64,000 nt of DNA, from assembly GCA_016286165.1 (NCBI GenBank), contig JAEESE010000001.1, forward strand, positions 186,001 to 250,000. Direction: 5' to 3'. The position numbers and the translations under genes were made by a program. The notes below the pieces were generated by a model. The model was not told the origin of the DNA. It saw only the letters and a list, made by a program, of their open reading frames with translations, and searched no databases. The DNA comes from Bacteroidaceae bacterium (GTDB lineage Bacteria > Bacteroidota > Bacteroidia > Bacteroidales > Bacteroidaceae). Shown one piece after another: positions 31,912-40,058 of the stretch (position 1 is the stretch's first letter; every line of letters starts with the position of its first letter).

Positions 31912-32874
31912 TTATCGTTTCTCACGTTCTCTGCGGAAACTCATGAGTTGGCTGATAACCTCTTCGGGGTCATCGGTAATGGAGAGTATGAGGTTCTTGT
32001 ACATTCCAGCGTGGGTTAGTTCCTTCAGCAGAGGGAAAATTGGAATCTGCTCTGTCCAGAAGTCTTTGCCGAAGAATATCATGGGGCTTGAAAAACCGAA
32101 TGAGAGGTAATGGTTTTGCACGGCATCCTGGAATATTTCCTGCATAGTACCCGCGCTGCCAGGCGTGTAGATGATGCCGCCATAGGCGATGGTGAGGATG
32201 GTGTCCTCGCGAATGCTATTTTCGAAGAATTTGGCGATATGCGTGGCAAACGGTGTTGAAGGTTCGTGACCATAAAGCCAAGTGGGTATGCCCAGGCTGA
32301 TGTAGCGGCTTTGCGGATACTGCTTCATGACATGGAATGCCGATGAAAGCCACCCTTTATCGTTAAACGTGGGTGAAGAGCTAAGCATGGCGAGGGCATC
32401 GTCGAGGTCGGCTCCATTGCGGCCTGCCATCCATGCTCCGAGATGAGTAGCCTCCATCGCCCCAGGGCCGCCACCGCTGAGCATGTAGAACCCAAGTTCT
32501 GTGAGACGCTTGCTCATGTGGGCGATAAGACGGAACATAGTATCAGTGCGTTTCAGGGCATGACCTCCCATTATGCCTATGTACCGATTTGGTTCGTAGC
32601 GACGAAGGAATGTCTTGAGTCCCGTGTGGATACCATTGTCGTGCAATGAACGTGCAAGCGATTCTTCTACGGAATCTGTTGTCTTGCCTGTGGCTAAGAA
32701 GTGATTGTAGACACAGCTATCATAGCATTGGGCGAAACTCTCGTCGTTGTCGGGGTCGTAGCCCTCGTAAAGCTCGGCCGCAGAATAGAGCTGATGACGA
32801 GTGACATCGTAGGGCACCGCCTGAAGATGTTCTACGATGCCTGCTAATTTAACGTGGTCGGGGTGTGAGAGCAT
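31912..32874 (-). CDS. LOG-family (lysine-decarboxylase-like) nucleotide-processing protein
   Basis: 320 aa, Rossmann-like LOG/TIGR00730 domain in the second half: FYMLSGGGPGAMEATHLGAWMAGR and the signature IIYTPGSAGTMQEIFQDAVQNHY, a variant of PGGxGTxxE. LOG enzymes release free cytokinin-type bases or related products from nucleoside monophosphates; most bacterial members have other or unknown nucleotide substrates. The ~115-residue N-terminal extension is not part of the minimal domain. The gene lies 37 bp downstream of ftsK on the same strand. Confidence 0.8.
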   Translation of the reverse strand: MLSHPDHVKLAGIVEHLQAVPYDVTRHQLYSAAELYEGYDPDNDESFAQCYDSCVYNHFLATGKTTDSVEESLARSLHDNGIHTGLKTFLRRYEPNRYIGIMGGHALKRTDTMFRLIAHMSKRLTELGFYMLSGGGPGAMEATHLGAWMAGRNGADLDDALAMLSSSPTFNDKGWLSSAFHVMKQYPQSRYISLGIPTWLYGHEPSTPFATHIAKFFENSIREDTILTIAYGGIIYTPGSAGTMQEIFQDAVQNHYLSFGFSSPMIFFGKDFWTEQIPIFPLLKELTHAGMYKNLILSITDDPEEVISQLMSFRREREKR

Positions 32875-32911
32875 GCGAAATGGCAGTCAGGGTTAGATAG
32901 AATAGAGTGTG

Positions 32912-35476
32912 TTACAGATTGTTGAGCAGTTGGTCCAGTGTGTTCTCGTCCTGAATGAGCACTTCGCGAGGCTTGGAGCCTTGTGAGGTACCTACGATGC
33001 CAGCTTTCTCAAGTTGATCCATGAGTCGTCCGGCGCGGTTGAAACCGATGGAGAATTTGCGCTGAATCATCGATGTGGACCCTTGCTGCGTCTGTACGAT
33101 GAGGCGTGCGACCTCTGCAAACATAGGATCGAGGTGGTCCATGTCCACATCGTTGGTGGTGCCGGCATCCTCCATTGGCGGACGCGGCAGGGCGAACGGA
33201 TGGTTGTAGCTCTGCTGACAGGCTATGAACGAGGCAATACGCTCAACCTCGGGCGTATCAACGAAGGCGCACTGGAGACGAACAGGTTCGGAGCCGGCCA
33301 AGAAGAGCATATCACCCTTACCTATGAGTTGATTGGCACCTGGGCGGTCGAGGATAGTGCGTGAGTCAATCATTGAACTTACCTTGAAGGCCATACGTGC
33401 GGGGAAGTTGGCTTTGATGGTACCTGTGATGATGTTTGTTGTGGGGCGCTGAGTAGCGATAATCATATGCATGCCCACGGCGCGTGCCAACTGTGCTATG
33501 CGGGCAATGGGCAACTCTATCTCCTTACCGGCGGTCATGATGAGGTCGCCGAACTCGTCGATGATAACAACGATATAAGGCAGGAACTTATGTCCGTTGT
33601 TCGGGTTTAGCTGGCGCGCCTTGAACTTCTCGTTGTATTCCTTAATATTACGTGCGTGTGCGCGCTTGAGAAGGTCGTAGCGCGAGTCCATTTCCACGCA
33701 GAGGCTCTTCAATGTGTTGATTACCTTCTGCACGTCGGTGATAATGGGTTCTTCCTCGTCGTCGTCCTCGATCTGAGCAAGGAAATGGTTGACTATAGGC
33801 GTGTAGATGGGGAATTCAACTTTCTTAGGATCCACCATCACGAGCTTAAGCTCTGCCGGGTGTTTCTTGTAAAGCAACGAAGTGACGATGGCATTCAGGC
33901 CTACGGATTTACCTTGACCAGTGGCACCGGCCACGAGGAGGTGAGGCATCTTGGTGAGGTCGGCCATGAACACCTCATTGGTAATGGTCTTGCCGAGAGC
34001 CATTGGCAGTTCCATGGTCGTTTCCTGGAACTTACGGCTGTTGAGGATGCTCTCCATCGACACTATCTGTGGCTTGGCGTTAGGAACTTCGATGCCGATG
34101 GTTCCCTTTCCAGGTATGGGCGCTATGATACGTATGCCGAGTGCTGAGAGCGACAGGGCTATATCATCCTCGAGGTTGCGGATGCGCGAGATACGGACAC
34201 CGGGAGCCGGCGTTATCTCATAGAGGGTGATGGTTGGGCCGACCGTGGCCTTGATGCTTGATATCTCTACGCCGAATGTACGAAGGACATAGACGATCTG
34301 GTCCTTGTTGCGCGTCTGCTCCTCCATGTCGATGCTGGCAAGCGGGTCTATGTCGTAGTGCTTCAAGAGATCAAGAGTGGGGTAGCGGTAGTTCTCGAGG
34401 TCGAGCTTCGGGTCGTAGGGCTCGAGAGCAGCCTCGCGCTCCTCATCTGCCACTTCTTCCACCACGGGTGCATTGATGCCGAGTTCTATGTCCGACTTGG
34501 GTATAGCTGGTTCATCGCCCTTTGCGGCTTGAATCCATACTTCGTCTGAGGCTCCGACAACATCGCCTGGCTCTGCTGCAGTGGGTGTGAATTCAATTGT
34601 ATTACCTTCATCGGCCACACGAGCCACAGGGATACTTTCGTCGACGGGAGGTGTCACAATTGTTGCGGGAACTACGGCTTCGGGTTTGTCGTCAATGGGT
34701 TGTTCTGTCTCGGCTACCGTGGCTTCGGCTGTAGGCTTATGGAACAAGCCTACAATACGGCTGAGCACCGGATAACGCTCTGCCAGTTCTCGTGCAAACT
34801 GTTGCGGATGCAGTAAGCGTTTGATGATACGAACCGTTTCGGCGCTTAAGTAACAGAGGTATGCCAGCAATGCCAGAATGATGACAATGAAAGCGCCTGG
34901 TTTGCCGCCGAACTGTTCGAGAATATCCACCACGTGCTTGCCATGGTAGCCGCCTGGTGATATATAGTTGATGTTAGGGTTATTGGCAAAGGTTGACGTG
35001 AGAAAGAAGGCCGCAGCAATGCTTACCCAACATAAAAGAATCGCACAGTTGAGAAACCATTTCCAGAGCCGGACATAGTAGGCGCCCGTAAGTTTCAGTG
35101 CTGCAGCAAAGAGAAAGACGGGTATGAAGAATGCTCCGAGGCCGAAGTTACTCGTAATCCAATATTTGCTCCACCAAGCTCCGATGTAGCCTGCCCAGTT
35201 ATGCGCATCGCGATATAAATTGCTTTGCAGCACTTTTTGATCCTCACCGCCAGTCATAAGATGCGACACGAAGCTGAGCAACGTGAAGGCTGCCACGGCC
35301 AATAGCACCACGCCAAAGGCCATGCTTATAGCTTCGCCTCGGCTCAGGCGCTCGTCGTCATCGCCTTGAATGGCTGAAGCGAGATGGAAACCGCCTTTGT
35401 CAGTGGCCACGCTTTTCTTAGAGGCACGCTTAGGCGAACGCTTCTTCGGCGTCTTTTTTGTGTTTTGCTTGTCCAT
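32912..35476 (-). CDS. ftsK: DNA translocase FtsK/SpoIIIE
   Basis: 854 aa from the ATG at 35476. The track's longer start is a TTG that lies over the promoter and is rejected. Order: Lys/Arg-rich start, about four membrane helices (residues about 45-225), a charged linker, then the RecA-like motor with Walker A GATGQGKSVGLNAI and Walker B VVIIDEFGDLIM, and a C-terminal gamma winged helix (LIVQTQQGSTSMIQRKFSIGFNRAGRLMDQLEKAGIVG) that would read KOPS-like sites. It pumps DNA at the septum and helps chromosome-dimer resolution. The 3' end is followed by the LOG gene. Confidence 0.93.
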   Translation of the reverse strand: MDKQNTKKTPKKRSPKRASKKSVATDKGGFHLASAIQGDDDERLSRGEAISMAFGVVLLAVAAFTLLSFVSHLMTGGEDQKVLQSNLYRDAHNWAGYIGAWWSKYWITSNFGLGAFFIPVFLFAAALKLTGAYYVRLWKWFLNCAILLCWVSIAAAFFLTSTFANNPNINYISPGGYHGKHVVDILEQFGGKPGAFIVIILALLAYLCYLSAETVRIIKRLLHPQQFARELAERYPVLSRIVGLFHKPTAEATVAETEQPIDDKPEAVVPATIVTPPVDESIPVARVADEGNTIEFTPTAAEPGDVVGASDEVWIQAAKGDEPAIPKSDIELGINAPVVEEVADEEREAALEPYDPKLDLENYRYPTLDLLKHYDIDPLASIDMEEQTRNKDQIVYVLRTFGVEISSIKATVGPTITLYEITPAPGVRISRIRNLEDDIALSLSALGIRIIAPIPGKGTIGIEVPNAKPQIVSMESILNSRKFQETTMELPMALGKTITNEVFMADLTKMPHLLVAGATGQGKSVGLNAIVTSLLYKKHPAELKLVMVDPKKVEFPIYTPIVNHFLAQIEDDDEEEPIITDVQKVINTLKSLCVEMDSRYDLLKRAHARNIKEYNEKFKARQLNPNNGHKFLPYIVVIIDEFGDLIMTAGKEIELPIARIAQLARAVGMHMIIATQRPTTNIITGTIKANFPARMAFKVSSMIDSRTILDRPGANQLIGKGDMLFLAGSEPVRLQCAFVDTPEVERIASFIACQQSYNHPFALPRPPMEDAGTTNDVDMDHLDPMFAEVARLIVQTQQGSTSMIQRKFSIGFNRAGRLMDQLEKAGIVGTSQGSKPREVLIQDENTLDQLLNNL

Positions 35477-35504
35477 AAATGCTTTTCTATTCCTTATTTC
35501 GCTG

Positions 35505-35512
35505 CAAAAATA
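35505..35512 (-). promoter_or_regulatory. Promoter -7 box for ftsK
   Basis: TATTTTTG on the minus strand with TTG-like element 20 nt upstream (35533-35535 region). It places the transcription start between the TTG and ATG candidates and so supports the ATG at 35476. Confidence 0.65.
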
Positions 35513-35565
35513 AGTATTTTTGATAACTTTTCGCAACTTTGTTCGCTTTTTTTTTCAAAAACCAT

Positions 35566-35573
35566 TAATTTTG
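35566..35573 (+). promoter_or_regulatory. Promoter -7 box for the 3'-5' exonuclease gene
   Basis: TAATTTTG 31 bp before the GTG start at 35605, divergent from the ftsK promoter. Confidence 0.6.
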
Positions 35574-35604
35574 CACGACTTGAAGCACGAAAAAGCTGTT
35601 TATA

Positions 35605-36240
35605 GTGAAGATTTTAGTTGACAAATACGATAAAAAGGCCATTCCCGGCTTGCCCGTCGACCGTTTCGAAGGGCGCATCGTCGTCATTCAGAGCGAAGGA
35701 GAGGCACGAAGGGCCGTGGACTACCTATTGCGTTTTCCTCGTGTAGGCATTGATACTGAAACGCGCCCTAATTTCAAGCCGGGTCCTATGCACCCGGTGG
35801 CGTTGTTGCAGGTGTCTACACCAGACAAATGTTTCCTATTCCGTTTGAACCAAATCGGCCTGCCCGACTGCATAGTCCGACTATTCACTGACGAAGGAAC
35901 TCAGAAGATTGGCCTGTCGCTCCAGGATGATTGGTCTCAGTTGCGTAAGCGTAAAGATTTTCAGCCTGTTAACTATGTTGAGTTGCAGGACTACGTTAAG
36001 CCGATAGGAATTATCGATATGAGCCTTCAGAAGCTTTATGCCAACTTCTTCGGCAAGAAGATTTCCAAGAACCAAAGGCTCTCTAACTGGGAAGCAGACG
36101 TCCTCTCGGAGGCTCAAAAGGTCTATGCTGCCACTGATGCCTGGGCGTGCCTACGCTTGTATGCCGAGATTACCGAATTGCTGTCAACTCGTAATTACGA
36201 ATTAAAACGAACAATAACCGATGCAGACACTGTATCTTAA
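35605..36240 (+). CDS. 3'-5' exonuclease domain protein (RNase D / WRN-like)
   Basis: 211 aa with the DEDDy exonuclease pattern: VGIDTETRP (motif I), LSLQDDWSQLRKR (motif II region) and YAATDAWACLRLY (motif III with Tyr). It lacks HRDC domains, so it is a stand-alone exonuclease acting on RNA or DNA ends. The start is GTG (35605); no in-frame ATG keeps motif I intact upstream. It overlaps the following rlmI start by 20 bp, so the two are likely coexpressed. Confidence 0.85.
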   Translation: MKILVDKYDKKAIPGLPVDRFEGRIVVIQSEGEARRAVDYLLRFPRVGIDTETRPNFKPGPMHPVALLQVSTPDKCFLFRLNQIGLPDCIVRLFTDEGTQKIGLSLQDDWSQLRKRKDFQPVNYVELQDYVKPIGIIDMSLQKLYANFFGKKISKNQRLSNWEADVLSEAQKVYAATDAWACLRLYAEITELLSTRNYELKRTITDADTVS

Positions 36241-37402
36241 ACGCGGCAAGGACGAGTCGCTACGACGCTTCCACCCTTGGATTTTCTCGGGAGCCGTGCA
36301 TCATATCGACGGTCAGCCCGCCGAAGGCGACCTCGTGCGTGTGGTAACCGCTGAAGGCGAATTCATAGCTATTGGCCATTGGCAGATAGGTTCCATAGCC
36401 GTGCGAGTGCTTACGTTTGCCGATGAACCTATCGATGCAGGCTTCTGGCTGCGACGTCTGGCCTGTGCACTTGATGTACGTGTGGCAATGGGCATAGCCG
36501 GTCGCGAAGATAATACAACCTTCCGCCTCGTGCATGGCGAGGGTGACAATCTGCCAGGCTTGGTCGTTGACGTTTATGGCCGTACGGCTGTAGTTCAGGC
36601 TCACAGCGTCGGCATGCACGTCTGCCGGCATGAGATAGCAGCAGCCTTGCAGCAATTGGATGGTTTACAGCTTGATAACATCTTTTATAAAAGCGAGACG
36701 ACACTGCCTTTCAAGGCCGACCTCGGTCAGGAGAACGGCTTCCTTGCCGGCGGCGACTTCGATGATGTAGCCATAGAGAACGGCCTCCGTTTCCATATCG
36801 ACTGGCTTCGAGGTCAGAAGACCGGCTTCTTCGTTGACCAACGCGACAACCGCGCTTTGGTCGAGCAGTATGCCCATGGTCGCTCGGTGCTGAATATGTT
36901 CTGCTACACTGGCGGTTTTTCGGTCTATGCCATGCGCGGTGGAGCAGAGAAAGTGCATTCCGTGGACAGTTCTGCCAAGGCCATAGATTTGGTGAACGCC
37001 AACGTAGAACTGAACTTCCCTGGTGACTCGCGCCATGAAGCCTTTGCCGAAGACGCTTTCAAGTTCCTGCAACAGATGGAAGATGATGCCTATGACCTCA
37101 TCATCCTTGACCCGCCAGCTTTTGCAAAGCATAAGGATGCGCTGCGCAATGCCCTCAAAGGCTACACGCGTCTCAATCTTCGTGCCTTTGAGAAGATACG
37201 CCCGGGCGGCATCCTCTTCACCTTTTCGTGCTCGCAGGCTGTGTCGAAGGATCAGTTCCGCACGGCGGTGTTTACAGCCGCTGCGCTGAGTGGTCGCCGC
37301 GTTCGCATACTGCATCAGTTGCACCAACCTGCCGACCATCCCATCAACATCTATCACCCAGAAGGTGAATATCTTAAAGGTTTAGTCCTTTACGTAGAGT
37401 AG
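36221..37402 (+). CDS. rlmI: 23S rRNA (cytosine) methyltransferase RlmI-like
   Basis: 393 aa with an N-terminal PUA domain (LKRGKDESLRRFHPWIFSGAVHHIDG), a central ferredoxin-like region and a Rossmann methyltransferase. Motif FCYTGGFSVYAMRGGAEKVHSVDSS binds AdoMet. LDPPAFAKHKDAL and TFSCSQAV (catalytic Cys) fit m5C methyltransferases of the RlmI/RlmO group, which modify 23S rRNA. The start overlaps the exonuclease gene. Confidence 0.88.
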   Translation: MQTLYLKRGKDESLRRFHPWIFSGAVHHIDGQPAEGDLVRVVTAEGEFIAIGHWQIGSIAVRVLTFADEPIDAGFWLRRLACALDVRVAMGIAGREDNTTFRLVHGEGDNLPGLVVDVYGRTAVVQAHSVGMHVCRHEIAAALQQLDGLQLDNIFYKSETTLPFKADLGQENGFLAGGDFDDVAIENGLRFHIDWLRGQKTGFFVDQRDNRALVEQYAHGRSVLNMFCYTGGFSVYAMRGGAEKVHSVDSSAKAIDLVNANVELNFPGDSRHEAFAEDAFKFLQQMEDDAYDLIILDPPAFAKHKDALRNALKGYTRLNLRAFEKIRPGGILFTFSCSQAVSKDQFRTAVFTAAALSGRRVRILHQLHQPADHPINIYHPEGEYLKGLVLYVE

Positions 37403-37521
37403 AAGGTTGTTTTATCGTTAAAAACTATCAAATATTTATATGTAAACCAGGCCTTAGGTTAAAGTTGTTTAACAAAACTGCGATTTTACTTACATTTATT
37501 TGCATTGTTTTGTAAGATAAC

Positions 37522-37600
37522 TACCTTTGCAACGTGTTTTTCATGGTATTAGATTTAAGGTTAATGGAAGGAGGGTTGTCGTGAGACAACCCCCTTTTTT
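37522..37600 (+). ncRNA. Candidate small RNA with its own promoter and terminator
   Basis: TACCTTTG at 37522-37529 with TTTG 19 nt upstream (37499-37502) is a strong promoter. A short non-coding stretch with CATGGTATTAGATTTAAGG follows, ending in a textbook terminator (GGGTTGTC-GTGA-GACAACCC then CCTTTTTT, 37573-37600). The product would be about 65-70 nt. The only ATG-started frames are trivial. It sits between rlmI and the pepP leader array and may be a free sRNA or an attenuated leader. Confidence 0.6.
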
Positions 37601-37615
37601 GTTTGATACCTAAGA

Positions 37616-37813
37616 CTTTCTGAGCAGACTACTATGTCTAACAGAACAGATTAGAATGTCTAACAGAACAGACTGCTATGTCTGATAAGACAGACTAATA
37701 ATACTAACGAAACATACTATCAAGGCTAACTAATCTGATTACTAATACTAACGAAACATACAACTTATGCTAACTAAACATAAAACTAATACTAACTAAA
37801 CAGAATACAATGA
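37616..37813 (+). repeat. Nine exact 22-bp units directly upstream of pepP
   Basis: Units start at 37616, 37638, 37660, 37682, 37704, 37726, 37748, 37770 and 37792. Most begin CTAAC and contain AACA(G/T)A; copies diverge but spacing never changes. The last unit includes the ATG of pepP (37810). The array occupies the entire region between the sRNA terminator and the start codon. Confidence 0.9.
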
Positions 37814-39207
37814 ATACTATCAAGAAAGAAAGCTACCTGCGGCGCCGAGCTAAGCTTAGGGCTGATATGGGCAGCGGCCTGCTTCTTTTCCTCGGGAACT
37901 CGGAGGTTGGCATGAACTATGCAGATAATACATATCGTTTTCGTCAGGACTCTTCGTTCCTCTATTTCTTCGGGCTCGACGATGCTGGCCTGGCAGCTGT
38001 CATAGATATCGATGAAGACCGCGAGATCGTGTTCGGCAACGAGCTGACAATCGACGATATCGTTTGGACCGGCACTATGCCCACGCTGCACGAGCGGGCT
38101 GTATCTTATGGTATCACGGACACGAGGTCGATGAGCGAACTGAAGGGATACCTCGACAATGCCCGCCGCAAGGGACAGCCTATTCATTTCCTGCCTCCGT
38201 ATCGTGGTGACCATCAGATATGGTTGTGGGAACTGTTAGGTCTGAACCCCAAGGAGCAGGCAGTACAGGTCTCAACCCGTCTGGTGAAGGCTATCGTCAG
38301 TCAGCGTATCTACAAGGACGAGGAGGAAATAGCCATCATAGAGGAGAGTGTGGACATCAGCACCCGCATGCACCTGGCAGCTTATCGTAAAGTGCGCCCC
38401 GGCGTTCACGAAGCAGAGGTGGCTGCTGCTGTGGAAGAAGTGGCTTGCCGGGGAGGCAACACTCTGGCTTTCCCCACTATAGCCACGGTACAAGGTCAGG
38501 TGTTGCACAACCATGGCTTCATCCATGAGCTGCGCGAGGGCGACATCTTCCTGCTTGATGCAGGCGCTGAAACGCGCATGCACTATGCCGGCGACCTCTC
38601 GTCGTCAATGCCTGTTGGAAGGCGTTTCACCGAACGTCAGGAGACAATCTACACGATTCATCTCGAGAGTTTCCGTGCTGCAGTAGAGACATTGCGGCCT
38701 GGCGTCCCGTTCCGCGATGCTCATCTGGCAGCAGCCACTAAGATTTGCGAGGGAATGAAGGCGCTCGGACTGATGCAGGGCGACCCAGTAGAGGCCGCTC
38801 ACATCGGCGCCTACGCCCTGTTCTTCCCTTGCGGATTAGGTCATATGATGGGCCTTGATGTACACAACATGGAAAATCTCGGCGAGGAATACGTAGGCTA
38901 TGAGGACGGACAAGTGAAGTCCAAGCAGTTTGGTTTCAAGTCGTTGCGTTTGGCCCGACCGCTTGAACCAGGCTTCGTGTTCACCGTAGAGCCCGGCATT
39001 TACTTCATTCCCGAACTCATCGACAAGTGGGAAGCCGAGCATCAGTTTACCGATTTCATTCGTTACGACCGCCTCGGACCTTGGCGCGATTTCACCGGTC
39101 TGCGCAACGAACTCGACTATGTCATCACAGCCGATGGTGTGCGACAGCTCGGCACCATACCCAAGCCGATGACTCTTGAAGAGGTTTATGCTGCCAAGGA
39201 AGGGTAG
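37810..39207 (+). CDS. pepP: Xaa-Pro aminopeptidase (aminopeptidase P, M24B)
   Basis: 465 aa with an AMP_N domain first (KKESYLRRRAKLRADMGSGLLLFLGNSEVGMNYADNTYRFRQDSSFLYFFG) and the pita-bread metallopeptidase after about 170. Ligand motifs include FLLDAGAETRMHYAGDLSSS (two Asp), GLGHMMGLDVHNME (His), GFVFTVEPGIYF (Glu) and FTGLRNELDYVIT (Glu). It removes N-terminal residues preceding proline in the cytoplasm. Its translation start lies in the last unit of a 22-bp repeat array and no standard promoter or strong RBS is visible within the array. Confidence 0.93.
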   Translation: MNTIKKESYLRRRAKLRADMGSGLLLFLGNSEVGMNYADNTYRFRQDSSFLYFFGLDDAGLAAVIDIDEDREIVFGNELTIDDIVWTGTMPTLHERAVSYGITDTRSMSELKGYLDNARRKGQPIHFLPPYRGDHQIWLWELLGLNPKEQAVQVSTRLVKAIVSQRIYKDEEEIAIIEESVDISTRMHLAAYRKVRPGVHEAEVAAAVEEVACRGGNTLAFPTIATVQGQVLHNHGFIHELREGDIFLLDAGAETRMHYAGDLSSSMPVGRRFTERQETIYTIHLESFRAAVETLRPGVPFRDAHLAAATKICEGMKALGLMQGDPVEAAHIGAYALFFPCGLGHMMGLDVHNMENLGEEYVGYEDGQVKSKQFGFKSLRLARPLEPGFVFTVEPGIYFIPELIDKWEAEHQFTDFIRYDRLGPWRDFTGLRNELDYVITADGVRQLGTIPKPMTLEEVYAAKEG

Positions 39208-39287
39208 TGCCAGCGCATAGTTTTACCTGCAGAACTATCAGGCCTTAATACGCTCTGTTGAAAGGCTGATAAGCACATTAAATAAAT

Positions 39288-39319
39288 AAAGGGTTGTGCC
39301 AATTGTGGTACAACCCTTT
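39288..39319. terminator. Bidirectional terminator between pepP and the rubrerythrin gene
   Basis: A 10-bp stem AAAGGGTTGT / ACAACCCTTT extended by GCC/GGT around AATTGT lies between convergent genes, with T-rich flanks on either strand. Confidence 0.8.
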
Positions 39320-39341
39320 ATTCTTTGGAAATCAGCGGATA

Positions 39342-39890
39342 TTATCCGAAGTAGCGCTTGAAGAGGCCTTCGAAGCCCTTGCCGTGGCGAGCTTCGTCCT
39401 TTGCCATCTCATGCACGGTGTCGTGGATAGCGTCAAGGTCGAGAGCCTTAGCCTTCTTGGCAATCTCCATCTTACCTGCGCAGGCACCAGCTTCGGCTTC
39501 CATGCGCTTCTTGAGGTTTGTCTTGGTGTCCCAAACACATTCGCCAATCAGCTCGGCGAAACGGCTGGCGTGGTCAGCCTCTTCGAAAGCATAACGCTTG
39601 AAAGCTTCAGCGATTTCGGGATAGCCCTCGCGGTCGGCCTGGCGGCTCATGGCCAAATACATACCTACCTCGGTGCATTCGCCTTCGAAGTTGGACTTCA
39701 GGCCTTCCCATATTTCGGGATCACAACCCTTGGCAACGCCGATCTCATGTTCGGTTACGAACTGCAGATCACCGTCCTCTTTCAACTCTTTGAACTTGCT
39801 TCCAGGAACTTTGCACTGCGGGCAGCGTTCAGGGGGTTCGGGACCTTCGTAGATGTATCCGCAAACTGTGCATACAAATTTCTTTGTCAT
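39342..39890 (-). CDS. Reverse rubrerythrin (N-terminal rubredoxin + ferritin-like diiron domain)
   Basis: 182 aa. The rubredoxin-type FeCys4 site comes first ([10 protein letters not shown] ... [11 protein letters not shown]), then the diiron helices with [32 protein letters not shown], and the final [14 protein letters not shown]. This is the reverse of classical rubrerythrin, and such proteins serve as NADH-linked peroxidases in anaerobes. It likely protects against peroxide. It has its own promoter (TACCTTTG, 39944-39951) back-to-back with nadE. Confidence 0.9.
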   Translation of the reverse strand: MTKKFVCTVCGYIYEGPEPPERCPQCKVPGSKFKELKEDGDLQFVTEHEIGVAKGCDPEIWEGLKSNFEGECTEVGMYLAMSRQADREGYPEIAEAFKRYAFEEADHASRFAELIGECVWDTKTNLKKRMEAEAGACAGKMEIAKKAKALDLDAIHDTVHEMAKDEARHGKGFEGLFKRYFG

Positions 39891-39943
39891 AGTAGTAATT
39901 AGTTATGGGTTAAAGATGTTTATTCATTTGCCTTTAGGCAGGG

Positions 39944-39951
39944 CAAAGGTA
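39944..39951 (-). promoter_or_regulatory. Promoter -7 box for the reverse rubrerythrin gene
   Basis: TACCTTTG on the minus strand with CAAA (=TTTG) 19 nt upstream at 39971-39974. Confidence 0.7.
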
Positions 39952-40024
39952 TGATAAAAAGAAGTCAAAGCAAAACTTTTTATGTTTTTTTTAAGAAAAA
40001 TGTGCTGATATCAACGATTATCAC

Positions 40025-40032
40025 TATCTTTG
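40025..40032 (+). promoter_or_regulatory. Promoter -7 box for nadE
   Basis: TATCTTTG 27 bp before the ATG at 40059. Because it lies inside the longer ORF, it argues against the upstream start at 39951. Confidence 0.65.
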
Positions 40033-40058
40033 TCGGCGAAACACTAAGCCAAAAGGAA

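Noticed and set aside
35477-35536. Longer FtsK start in the ORF track
   Set aside because: It is a TTG codon and lies over the promoter box; ATG 35476 fits better.
37616-37813. CRISPR array at the 22-bp repeats
   Set aside because: Units are contiguous with no spacers and no cas genes are nearby.
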